Source of the DNA: Clostridia bacterium | GTDB taxonomy: Bacteria; Bacillota; Clostridia; UMGS1810 | DNA: 62,951 nt | Reading direction: 5' to 3' | Assembly: GCA_017397885.1 (NCBI GenBank) | Contig: JAFQHQ010000054.1 | Coordinates: 1 to 62,951 of the forward strand | Shown: positions 25,099-34,800 of the stretch, piece after piece | How the letters are laid out: every line of letters starts with the position of its first letter | How positions within the stretch are numbered: position 1 is the stretch's first letter | Made by a program: the position numbers and the translations under genes | Notes under the pieces: model-generated | What the model was told of the DNA's origin: nothing | Database searches by the model: none | Seen by the model: only the letters and a program-made list of their open reading frames with translations

Positions 25099-27066
25099 AT
25101 GGACTTTTTAAAGAACAACAAAAGATTCTCATTTTTGCACGGCGGCAAAAATATATGGGATACCGAATATAAAACAGAGATAAGCGAAAAAGATGATGCT
25201 CTTTCAGCGGAATACTATTTTGACGGTGGTCTCAAAATAACCAACATTGCAAAAAAATATGAAAAATATGATGCGTGGGAATGGATAAATTACATTGAAA
25301 ACATTTCAGACAAACCCACAGCCATAATATCCGAGCTTTGGGATTGCAATGTAACTCTTCCCGTAGAACATGAAAATCACAAAAAATGGGAAGCATATTT
25401 TCCCGATGCTAAAACTGCCACAAAAATATATGCTCCCACAGGTTCAATCTGGACAACAGATGAATTCTACTGTGATGCAGATGCTCTTAAGGGTAACACT
25501 CGCATAAATCACATTTATCCATGCGAAACAAAATCATATTCCGCATCCGGCGGTCGTTCAAGCGAAGACAATGCACCATTTTTTAATGTTTATAAAAACG
25601 GAAAAGGTTATATTTTTGCCATCGGCTGGACAGGTCAGTGGAATTGTCAAATAGAAAGAGGCGAAGATGACATAACCTTTAAATCTAAAATTGAGGATAC
25701 CCATTTCAGGGTTATGCCCGGTGAAAAGTTTCGAACTTCATCGGTTGTTGTTATGGCATATGAAGGGGATGTTGTTTCTTCTCACAACAAATGGCGTCGA
25801 CTTGTAAAAGAACATTTTTCACTTATGGGAACTGACGGACGTGACAAATATGGTCCGCTTTGCGCCGGAATATGGGGCGGAATGAAGAGTGAATCTGTCC
25901 TTGAAAGAATTAAATCAATAAAAAAACACAATCTGCCTTTTGAATACATATGGATGGATGCGGGATGGTATGGTGCTGACGCAAAACCAAGTCCCGACGA
26001 ATTTGAAGGTGACTGGTCTTGTCACGTGGGTGACTGGCAAATCAGTCCAAACATTCATCCCAAGGAGCTGTCCGATGTATCAAAAGCAATAGAGGATTCA
26101 GGTATGAAATTCCTTTTGTGGTTTGAACCGGAACGTGTTATTTATTCAACATCCACTGCAATGGAACATCCGGAGTATTTTCTTTCTTGTAATACGGAAA
26201 CAGATGTCCGTCTTTTGAATTTTGGTAGTCCCGAGGCTTGGGAATATTGTTTTAACACAATATCAGATATCATTGAAAAGCTTAATATAAGCTGTTACCG
26301 TCAGGATTTTAATTTCAGCCCTCTTGAATGCTGGAGAAAAAACGATGGGTTTGACAGACAGGGAATCACCGAAATCAAGCACATAAACGGATTGTATGCG
26401 TTTTGGGATGCATTACTTGAAAGATTCCCCAATCTGATAATTGATAACTGTGCATCGGGCGGCAGGAGAATTGACATAGAAACTCTTCGTCGAAGTATCC
26501 CCCTTTGGAGAAGCGACTATCAGTGTCCTGCAAATTATGATGTTCACGCATCTCAATGTCATCACATGACATACAACACATGGTTGCCGTATTCGGGAAG
26601 CGGTACTGGGAGAGAATATGACGAATATCGCATAAGAAGCTCTTATGATTCATCATTGACAACAAATTATTCGTTCTCCGAAAGAGAAGCTTTTTGTGAT
26701 ACTCAGGAAAAAATAGAATTTATAAAAAAATATACCAATGAATATCTGAAGCTCCGTCCATATTTCTCGGAAGACTTTTATCCGCTCACTCATTTTTCTG
26801 ACAAACCCGACACATGGGTTGCAATGCAGTTTGACCGTCCTTCACAAAATGACGGTATTGTTCAGATTTTCAGAAGGGAAGAGTCTCCTTATGAAGAAGC
26901 TTCGTTTAAGCTTGGCGGAATAGATGCAAACTTCGATTATTCATTTGAAGATATTGACGGCGGAGAATTCGCAGTTTCGGGTGCAGAGCTTTTGAAAAAA
27001 GGATTTTCGGTGAGAATCCCCGAGAAAAGATGTGCAAAAATATATTTGTACAAAAAGGTGAAATAA
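25099..27066 (+). CDS. GH36 alpha-galactosidase
   Basis: 655 aa from the ATG at 25099, which follows AAAGGAGCTG; an in-frame ATG at 25054 lies upstream of the -10 box. No signal peptide, so cytoplasmic. GH36 clan-D motifs are clear: YIWMDAGWYG, FLLWFEPERV, the nucleophile Asp in CYRQDFNF and the acid/base region DNCASGGRRIDIETLRRSIP with LWRSDYQ. The enzyme removes terminal alpha-galactose, for example from raffinose-type or galactomannan oligosaccharides. The transporter gene starts directly after its stop codon, in the same transcript. Confidence 0.92.
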   Translation: MDFLKNNKRFSFLHGGKNIWDTEYKTEISEKDDALSAEYYFDGGLKITNIAKKYEKYDAWEWINYIENISDKPTAIISELWDCNVTLPVEHENHKKWEAYFPDAKTATKIYAPTGSIWTTDEFYCDADALKGNTRINHIYPCETKSYSASGGRSSEDNAPFFNVYKNGKGYIFAIGWTGQWNCQIERGEDDITFKSKIEDTHFRVMPGEKFRTSSVVVMAYEGDVVSSHNKWRRLVKEHFSLMGTDGRDKYGPLCAGIWGGMKSESVLERIKSIKKHNLPFEYIWMDAGWYGADAKPSPDEFEGDWSCHVGDWQISPNIHPKELSDVSKAIEDSGMKFLLWFEPERVIYSTSTAMEHPEYFLSCNTETDVRLLNFGSPEAWEYCFNTISDIIEKLNISCYRQDFNFSPLECWRKNDGFDRQGITEIKHINGLYAFWDALLERFPNLIIDNCASGGRRIDIETLRRSIPLWRSDYQCPANYDVHASQCHHMTYNTWLPYSGSGTGREYDEYRIRSSYDSSLTTNYSFSEREAFCDTQEKIEFIKKYTNEYLKLRPYFSEDFYPLTHFSDKPDTWVAMQFDRPSQNDGIVQIFRREESPYEEASFKLGGIDANFDYSFEDIDGGEFAVSGAELLKKGFSVRIPEKRCAKIYLYKKVK

Positions 27067-27945
27067 ATGTCAACATACTTAGTTTTAACAATATCTGTGA
27101 TTGCCTGCCTTGTAGCAAGCATACTAAAAAAATATTGCGGTTCAATATCCAAAAACAAAGCGGTTATGCATCAGGTGCTTAATTTGGGGATTTCTCTTGT
27201 GTGCATGATTTCTCTTGTGCTTGTGTCGGATAGTCTTAGGATGTCTGCATTTACTGTTGGTCTTGGAGTGGCTTTTGGCGTAATAACAGCTATGCAATCT
27301 GTTTTTACTCTTAAAGCATTTGACATCGGACCCTATGCCTACACGTCGGTAATTACCTCCCTTTCAACCGTAATTCCCGCAATGTCGGGTTATCTTTTTT
27401 GGAACGAAAAGATTGTACCTGTTCAGCTTGCGGGGGTTGTGCTTATGCTTTTGTGTTTTGTTTTTTCGGTTGATTTTTCCGGTGAAAAAAGAAAAGCATC
27501 CGTAAAATGGTTCGTCCTTTCATTGGCAACGTTTTTTTGTACGGGGTTTATCGGTGTAATGCAAAAATGGCATCAGAATACACGATTCAGCGGAGAACTC
27601 GACGGATTTCTGTTTATTGCCTTTGCAATTTCAACTGTTTATTCGCTTATAATGATTGTGATTGAATCAAAAAAGACGGGTAAAACTTTTAAACAAGAAA
27701 TAACCCCAATGCTTGTTATTATGATGGCAATTGCCGGAATATGTGTCGCCGCCAACAACAAGATAAATCTCTATCTTTCGGGTGTAATGGACAGCGCAGT
27801 TTTCTTCCCGGTGGTGAACGGCGGAGGTCTTGTGCTCACGTCAATTGCATCGTGGTTACTTTTTAAAGAAAAGCTTTCCTCCCAAAAATGGATTGGCATA
27901 TTCATAGGCATTGTTGCAGTTTTACTGCTTTGTAATCCGTTTTAA
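27067..27945 (+). CDS. DMT/EamA-superfamily membrane transporter
   Basis: 292 aa with about 10 hydrophobic helices in two repeats of five, typical of the drug/metabolite transporter superfamily; AGVVLMLLCFVFSVDF and SQKWIGIFIGIVAVLLLC are the ends of the two repeats. The ATG directly follows the GH36 stop, with the ribosome binding site AAGGTG inside the GH36 end. It is the only candidate sugar importer in the carbohydrate part of the window. The substrate is unknown, and export or an unrelated metabolite is equally possible. Confidence 0.75.
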   Translation: MSTYLVLTISVIACLVASILKKYCGSISKNKAVMHQVLNLGISLVCMISLVLVSDSLRMSAFTVGLGVAFGVITAMQSVFTLKAFDIGPYAYTSVITSLSTVIPAMSGYLFWNEKIVPVQLAGVVLMLLCFVFSVDFSGEKRKASVKWFVLSLATFFCTGFIGVMQKWHQNTRFSGELDGFLFIAFAISTVYSLIMIVIESKKTGKTFKQEITPMLVIMMAIAGICVAANNKINLYLSGVMDSAVFFPVVNGGGLVLTSIASWLLFKEKLSSQKWIGIFIGIVAVLLLCNPF

Positions 27946-27956
27946 TTATATCTAAT

Positions 27957-28008
27957 TAGGTGATTGTAAAATTAACAGAAAAAATGATTAACAGAATTCA
28001 ATCACCTA
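27957..28008. terminator. hairpin between convergent genes
   Basis: TAGGTGATTG (27957-27966) and CAATCACCTA (27999-28008) are perfectly complementary over 10 bp with a long AT-rich loop. It lies between the transporter and the convergent AraC-type gene. The U-tract is weak. Confidence 0.5.
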
Positions 28009-28090
28009 TTATTTGATTAGTAATACCTAAATGTAACGATTGGGTGTTATGAAAAAATATAAGGTTATTTCGTATGTAACAAATCTATTA

Positions 28091-28906
28091 TTAAAAATTA
28101 TCTGGATAAGTAGTGGAATATAATTTTCTGTATTTAAGCGGTGTTATACCCATTGTTTTTTCAAATGTCTTAGTATAGTGGGCCTGGTCTGAAAAACCAC
28201 AGGCATATGCAATATCGGATATTGATTTTTGAGTTATGCGAAGAAGTTTTATTGAATTGTCTATTTTTAGATTTTCTGCAAATTTATGGGGGGAAATTCC
28301 GATATGTTGTTTAAAAAGTTTTTGTAAATACGTCGGTGAATATGAAAATTCATGTGCTAAATCATTTAAAGTAATATTTTTAGAAATGTTTTGCTGTATA
28401 TATCCAATGATTTTTTTAAATAAAAGCGAATATTTCATTTCATTGATTTTGTTGATAGATGTGGCAGAATCTTTTTTTATGTAATAAAACAATTCCCGCA
28501 TTTTGATGTTAACAAGTTCTTTTGTTTCTTCGGTGTTGGCTATCATTGCTTCAAATATATCATTTAGAATATATGGATATTTGTTTTGCGTAGGGAAGAT
28601 GAAATGGTTAGGTGCTTGCATAAGCATTTCATAATCTGGTGAGTCGTTTGGAAGTGAAAAACACAAAAAAATGCTTTTAAAGTCCATTGAGCTTTTGCAT
28701 CGTTGACCCGGTTTTTTTAAACACAAAGTGTTCGGAGTAAGTTTATATGGTATGTCATCAATAAAAAAATAGCCGTTGGATTCTGTAATATAATCTAATT
28801 CGAATCCCACAACTTCACGATAGGTAGATTTATAATCTTTCGGTAAATCGATTTTGGAATCAAAAATTCCAAATCCGTTGTAATTTCCATATTTTAAGTT
28901 TTTCAT
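28091..28906 (-). CDS. AraC-family transcriptional regulator of the surface-glycan locus
   Basis: 271 aa from the ATG at 28906, which is preceded by AGAGG at good spacing; a longer reading would need a TTG at 28972 with no ribosome binding site. The C-terminal third has two helix-turn-helix motifs (NITLNDLAHEFSYSPTYLQKLFKQHIG; ISDIAYACGFSDQAHYTKTFEKTMG). The N-terminal ligand domain is divergent from the other two AraC proteins here. It points away from the 20-kb rightward surface-protein and glycosidase cluster and is the best candidate regulator for it. Confidence 0.85.
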   Translation of the reverse strand: MKNLKYGNYNGFGIFDSKIDLPKDYKSTYREVVGFELDYITESNGYFFIDDIPYKLTPNTLCLKKPGQRCKSSMDFKSIFLCFSLPNDSPDYEMLMQAPNHFIFPTQNKYPYILNDIFEAMIANTEETKELVNIKMRELFYYIKKDSATSINKINEMKYSLLFKKIIGYIQQNISKNITLNDLAHEFSYSPTYLQKLFKQHIGISPHKFAENLKIDNSIKLLRITQKSISDIAYACGFSDQAHYTKTFEKTMGITPLKYRKLYSTTYPDNF

Positions 28907-28999
28907 AAATAGCCTCTGTCTACTTGGGAACGTGTTATCCAATTTTGTTTTGATTCGGATATTTTCGTTCAACTTACAAGTGTTTTCAAAATTATAAAA

Positions 29000-29028
29000 A
29001 AGATACTATAAAATTATAATCATGTCAA
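29000..29028 (-). promoter_or_regulatory. promoter of the third AraC-type gene
   Basis: On the - strand: consensus -35 TTGACA (29023-29028), 17-bp spacer, -10 TATCTT (29000-29005). Confidence 0.5.
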
Positions 29029-29191
29029 GATTATAATTATTTTTTTGTAATAAACAACAAAAAAATGCGTCAAGTATTGTTTAAAACGACATATAAAATA
29101 AATGGCGAAAAATAAAGATGTCAAGAATATACAAAAATGCCACTAAAATCATATATAAAAAAACGCAATATCGTTTTATAATTAAATCGTG

Positions 29192-29197
29192 TATAAT
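29192..29197 (+). promoter_or_regulatory. -10 box of the surface-glycan operon
   Basis: TATAAT at 29192-29197 with no matching -35 hexamer, 30 bp before the first gene of the operon. As with GH36, this suggests an activator-dependent promoter. The 28973-29226 gap is very AT-rich and otherwise without features. Confidence 0.4.
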
Positions 29198-29226
29198 ACC
29201 AAAATACAAAAAAAGGAGCGAACTTT

Positions 29227-31821
29227 ATGTTGAAACTTATGAAAAGAGCAAGTATGTTCTTTTTGCTTGTCCTGTTTATTTTTACTAATGTATTATGTGT
29301 TACAGCTGCAGAGGAGGTTGATTATTCCTTGGCACAATCGGACGCATATACTAATGCAACTGCTTATCTTATGATGATGGGTATTGTCAGTGAATCCGAT
29401 TTGTCCGATGTTTCCAAAACGGAAGAAATTACCATGGGCAAAGCGGCAGAACTTATTGTAAGATCTTTAGGATATTATAATGAAAGTTCGAACAAAAATG
29501 AAATATGCATCGGAGACGGAAGTGATATTTCTGAATTTGCAGTTGGTCTGGGTATTCTAAAAAAAGCAGCAGATGGTTCATTGAATCTTGGTGTACATCC
29601 CACGGTGTCTGAGACAACTGATTTGTTTTTAAACGCATTGGGGTATGAAGGTCTTGCAAAAGTCAGCAATGACGATAGCGTGTATGTAAAGTACGCAACA
29701 TCGGTCAAAGCCGACCTTGCTCAAAACATTTCCGCAGATTTCGCTTCAAAAATTACTTATTCAGACTTTATGATAATGTTATACAACGCTTTTGATATAA
29801 AAGTGGTTGAACAATTTATGGATAAAGTGGAGATTTCCAGAAGACTTGAAGATGTTTATCTGAATAATATGGAGTACGTAATAAGTGAAGGTGTTTTGGA
29901 TGCTTATGGGAAAAATGGTGTTATTAGTTACGAAAGCATCGACCCTGATTACGCTGTTGTAAACGGACAGTTATTCAAATCACTTGATTCTGGTTTGGAA
30001 AAATATGTAGGCTTTAATATTCGTTTTGTTTGTACAATAAAACCAAAGATACAAACCATCATTGGTTTTTGCCCTTCTGAGAGAAATAATACTGTATCTG
30101 TTAAAAAGAATGAATATCACGAATACAAAGACGGCACAGTGTTTTATCAGATGGGTGAAAAAGAAGAGAAAATCAGAATTTCTGATAATGTCAGCTACAT
30201 CTATAATGAAAGAGCATTAACTGATTACAATTTTAATCTTGATGAAATTCTTGAAAAAAGTGATTTGTATATGATTGACAACAATGACGATAATGTAATT
30301 GATGTAATCAAAATTAAAAACTCGCAAAATAATATTGTGAATACAGTTTCTAAGAATAATGGGATTATTCTTTTAAGGAAACCCGACACCAAGGGAAGTA
30401 ACATTGTTAGCTTTGATGAAGATGATGAATATGAAACCATTGTTGTCAATGTTAATGGCACAGCAGCAACCCTTGGAGATTTGAAATCCGGCTCGCCGAT
30501 AACGGTTATTAAATCACTTGATGGTTCATATATGAAAATAATTATCTTAGACAAACCTATATATGGAAAAATCAGCGAATTGGCATCAGATTATGTTGTT
30601 ATAGGTGAAGAAAAGTATGGGATAAATACTGAGCTGATTCAGTTATCTGTAGGTATGCAGGGCTTATTTTATGTTGATGAGGATGGAATAATCTTTGACT
30701 TTAAGGCTGATGATGAAAACGACTATGCATATGTCATAGATAAAGCTATCACCGAGGGACTTTCAAGTAATGCAAAAATTAAAATATATGATAATAATGT
30801 TGGACTTCAGGTTTTGGAGATTGCACCAAAAGCTTCTGTATATGGTTCCGGATATAAGTCGGCAAAAGAAGCTCTTGCTGCAATACCTAAGGAAACAGTT
30901 GTTAAAATCAAGAAAAACAGTGACGGTCAAGTTGTTAAGGTGGATTCGGTGCAAACATACGGTGGACTTTCAACCAGAAGCTATTGTGAATATGCAAATG
31001 GATTTAATCAACCTAAAAATGAAGATATAGCATTCAGGTTTGATGAAAACACAGAGTTTTTCACAGTTCCTAAAAATGGTAATGACGACGACTTTGGTAC
31101 TTTGATTGACTATGAAGACGAAAAGAATTATACAACTCAGGCATATGAGTATGATGCCGACACTGGATTTGTAAAAGCGGTTATGGTGGTTATAGATACC
31201 GAATCTCTTTTGAACGAATCTTTGGATAACAGTTCAGATATAGCCATTGTTGCCGAAACAAGACACATCTTAAATGACGAAGGCGAGGATGTACACCTTA
31301 TAAAAGGTTATTATGACGGCGAAGCCTTTGAATATAAGGTAAGTGATTATACAAACGCAAATCAGATTGCATTAACACTGAAACCCGGTGATGTTATACG
31401 CTTTAATAAAAACTACAACGATGAAATCTTGAAAATCAAGCTTGTGTCTCGTATAGAAGAAGGTACAAAGCCATATCACAAGGGAAGAAACACTGAGGAT
31501 GAACAATTTTACGGAACAATAATGGATGTGGAGAAGAACACTCTTACAAACAACAACAAGTATCTTCAGCATAATATAACCATGAGTGAATATGCCGACT
31601 ACAATGCCATATCACTTGCCAGTGTTTGTGCACACACCGAAAACACACAAAACAAAGATTATGAATTTAATAACTACTATATTTATGATATTGATAAAGA
31701 AACAGTTTCAGTTGCATCAATAGACGATATCATAACATACAAAGACTCATCATCCGGTTGTTCAAAGGTGTTTATGCAAATTTATAAAGCCGGTGTTCAA
31801 ATGGTAGTAATTGTCAAATAG
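29227..31821 (+). CDS. large secreted protein with degenerate SLH domains, function unknown
   Basis: 864 aa. A signal peptide (KLMKRASMFFLLVLFIF..., cut after VTAA near residue 28) is followed by two or three degenerate S-layer homology units (NATAYLMMMGIVSES ... TMGKAAELIVRSLGYY ... GLGILKKAADGSLNLG). The remaining 650 residues form beta-rich units built around short Gly/Asp turns and are rich in Asp, Lys and Asn. I recognise no enzyme motif. RBS is AAAGGAGCG. The next gene, the SLH-anchored lyase, starts 11 bp downstream, so the two are made together. A structural or assembly role at the cell surface is inference. Confidence 0.7.
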   Translation: MLKLMKRASMFFLLVLFIFTNVLCVTAAEEVDYSLAQSDAYTNATAYLMMMGIVSESDLSDVSKTEEITMGKAAELIVRSLGYYNESSNKNEICIGDGSDISEFAVGLGILKKAADGSLNLGVHPTVSETTDLFLNALGYEGLAKVSNDDSVYVKYATSVKADLAQNISADFASKITYSDFMIMLYNAFDIKVVEQFMDKVEISRRLEDVYLNNMEYVISEGVLDAYGKNGVISYESIDPDYAVVNGQLFKSLDSGLEKYVGFNIRFVCTIKPKIQTIIGFCPSERNNTVSVKKNEYHEYKDGTVFYQMGEKEEKIRISDNVSYIYNERALTDYNFNLDEILEKSDLYMIDNNDDNVIDVIKIKNSQNNIVNTVSKNNGIILLRKPDTKGSNIVSFDEDDEYETIVVNVNGTAATLGDLKSGSPITVIKSLDGSYMKIIILDKPIYGKISELASDYVVIGEEKYGINTELIQLSVGMQGLFYVDEDGIIFDFKADDENDYAYVIDKAITEGLSSNAKIKIYDNNVGLQVLEIAPKASVYGSGYKSAKEALAAIPKETVVKIKKNSDGQVVKVDSVQTYGGLSTRSYCEYANGFNQPKNEDIAFRFDENTEFFTVPKNGNDDDFGTLIDYEDEKNYTTQAYEYDADTGFVKAVMVVIDTESLLNESLDNSSDIAIVAETRHILNDEGEDVHLIKGYYDGEAFEYKVSDYTNANQIALTLKPGDVIRFNKNYNDEILKIKLVSRIEEGTKPYHKGRNTEDEQFYGTIMDVEKNTLTNNNKYLQHNITMSEYADYNAISLASVCAHTENTQNKDYEFNNYYIYDIDKETVSVASIDDIITYKDSSSGCSKVFMQIYKAGVQMVVIVK

Positions 31822-31832
31822 GAGGTCAGCAG

Positions 31833-34800
31833 ATGAAAAAAATCAGCAAAATAAAACGTATCATATTTAAATTGTTGTCAGTAAAATTCCTCTCTTTTGT
31901 TTTGATAACTGCCATGTTACTTCCGGTAATAACTCCATGCGCAACAGTTGCTTATGCTGCTTCCCAGGCAAAACGTGAGCTTGCGTGTGAAGATGCATTG
32001 TATGTAAGATACGGCAGTCCATACCAGGAGCAGGGATATCTGGTACTCGACGGAAGGCCCGGAGCACGAAGAGTTGCTCTTATGAAGTTTAACCTTTCTG
32101 ACTACAAATATACATATGAAGCGATATCCGAAATAAAGCTCAGATATAATGTCAGCTATTATGATGTGGGTTCATTCAGTGATAGTGTCTATGTAGACGT
32201 GTTGCCTCAGGAAGCCGAAATTTACTATGATGAACGGATGGACTGGGCACATGCCGAGGAGCACGGAATGGTAACCTATGTAGCAGGTGCTACACCCGAA
32301 AGTGCCATCAGTCCTCTCGGACCTCCGGGAAACAACCGGTCTGCCAACATCTCGGAGCAAATCAAAGATAATCTTCGTGAAAACCCCGAAGACTGCAATG
32401 TTGTTTTAAGAATGGATGTTTCCACCATATGCGCGGTTTTGTCGGGTAAGGCAGGTTCCACAGTTCTTAAACCAAACCTTGAGATTAAGTTTGACGGCAG
32501 ATTCACAACTCTTGAAAACATTGTCGATTCGGTCAAATCAACACTTCCTATGGCAATGGATTCAAAATTCACTATTCCTGATTCTATAGGAGAAGCAGAT
32601 ATTTATTGGACAACCGAAGATTCACAATGGATAAATGAAGACGGTTCTCTTGCAGCAAGACCTGCATTTGGTGAAGACGATGTCAATGCCACAATTGATG
32701 TTGAAATAGAATACAATGGCTTGACCAAAAAATTTGAACATGAAATTCTGGTGTTATCAGAAGGAAGCTATGAAGCAAAGACGACTGAACATCAACATCA
32801 TAAGGTTGAGCTTGAAGCGCAAATGACAAATCCCTCCGAGCAAACTGCGCAGTATTGCCTGGAAGTAGAAAATAAGTTGTTTTATAATGCGGCAACCTAT
32901 GTGCTAACTCTTTCGGACGGCACACAAATTCCGTTTGTGCCAACACTTACTAAGGAATATACTAAAATTCCGCTCGAAGATTTTAGCCCGGAAGGATCCC
33001 AAGAGTTTACCTTAACCACCGATGAAGGGAAATTCAATGAAGGTGCATTTGTTTCAATAGTAAGAGCATATGACGCTGACACAAAGCAGCTTGCAGACAT
33101 TGCAGAAACTCTTATCGACGATACAGAAGTTTTGGATGATTTGAATCTCGTGGAGTCTGTGGACGATGTTGAAATACAGTGGTCATCGTCAAATGAATCT
33201 TGTATTTCAAATGACGGCGTGGTAACAAGACCATATTCAAACGAAATAACAGAAACAGTTGACCTTAGTGCAACTCTTTCAAGAGACGGCAAATCCTATG
33301 TAAAAACATTTTGTCTGAAGGTTCCGCCCCGTGACGGAGTTCCCGAATACCGACCTCTCACAGACCCCGGTCATATGTCGGACGAAAGATTTTTCGGCTT
33401 GTGGGAAGAAAGCCTTGCCGACCCATGGAAAATCAAACCTGTGCTTCAATATGCCCGTGTTCCGGAGCTGAGTGGAGTGCTCGAATATGTAAAAGACGGT
33501 GATTATGAATCAGCCAAAAATGAACTTCTCACATATTATCGCACGAGAGATGGCATAGAATATGAATCTAATACTTCAGCAAACTTCTCAGTTATGGCTG
33601 AAGCAGGCAAAGATATGCTGATGGGTTATTTGTCTATAAACTATGCTACCATCGATGTTGACACAAATTGGGATTATTATGTAGCAAAGCTTCCGAGTTT
33701 AAAACAGTCCATCACATTGGTAGACACAGATATGGACGGAAGCTATGCAATTATGCAAAGTAAAGAAAACCCTCAAGGCAATCCTCCGGAGCTTGAGGTT
33801 GTTGCAGGCGGTAATGTATACATTTGCCCTGCTATAGCCGACACCTACATCAGCGCAGGTGCAAACCATAGCCAGATATACGGTAAGGAGGACTATATGT
33901 ATGCCCGCGAAGCAGGCGACGGCGGCGAACTGCCATTTGGTGACAACACTGCCAGAACATATCTGCGATTTGATACTTCAGGTATTGAGGGTGAGGTTAC
34001 AAGCATAAAACTCAGAATTTATGCAAGAGCACCTCAGGGTAAGAAAACATTGCAGATTATCGGATATGGTGGAACACCCACAGATACAGATTTTTCGTGG
34101 GATTCGGTGGTGCCTGAATACTTCAATTTCAAAGAGACCGGTTATATATGGCGTGAAAGACACTATCACGAAACAGAACACAGTGTAGAAACCGAATGGA
34201 TACACTATGTTTCCCGTCTTTACCCCATTGACCAACTCCTTGCAATGTACAATGGCACAGGTGATGAAAGCTATGCATATGCAGCTCTTGAACTGGTGAA
34301 TTCCATATATACTCAGCAACCCTCAGGTACATATCCCCGAGGCATGGATGCCAACTGGAGAGGACCCAAGCTGCAGGCAACATTCTTTGAAACCTTGGAT
34401 AGTGACCTTGTTACACCGGAATTGGCAGTGGCTCAGCTGAAATATATGTATGAGCATATGTACAAGCTCAGAACCGAAGTTATATATAATGAGTATGCAA
34501 ACTCTGCAACAGCGGCTCTTCTGTCATTCTTGGGCTTTTGTGCTTACTTCCCCGAGATGGCAGAAAACGGTTGGTGGGAATTTGGCAAGGATATGGCTGT
34601 ATCAATTATTGACGGCGGAGATTTATTGAATGCCGACGGTTCATACATAGAATCTTGTTCAAACTATATCTATTCTATGTTGCTTGAATTTATAGATTTG
34701 CTTTCTATAATACGCAAGGTAGAAAGTGAGGATGATCCTCAGCTCCAGAGATTACTCAACCAATATGACCAGTTTACAAAATATTATGTCAATATGACTA

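Noticed and set aside
28907-28972. Extension of the third AraC regulator to a TTG start.
   Set aside because: No ribosome binding site precedes the TTG, while AGAGG is well placed before the ATG at 28906.
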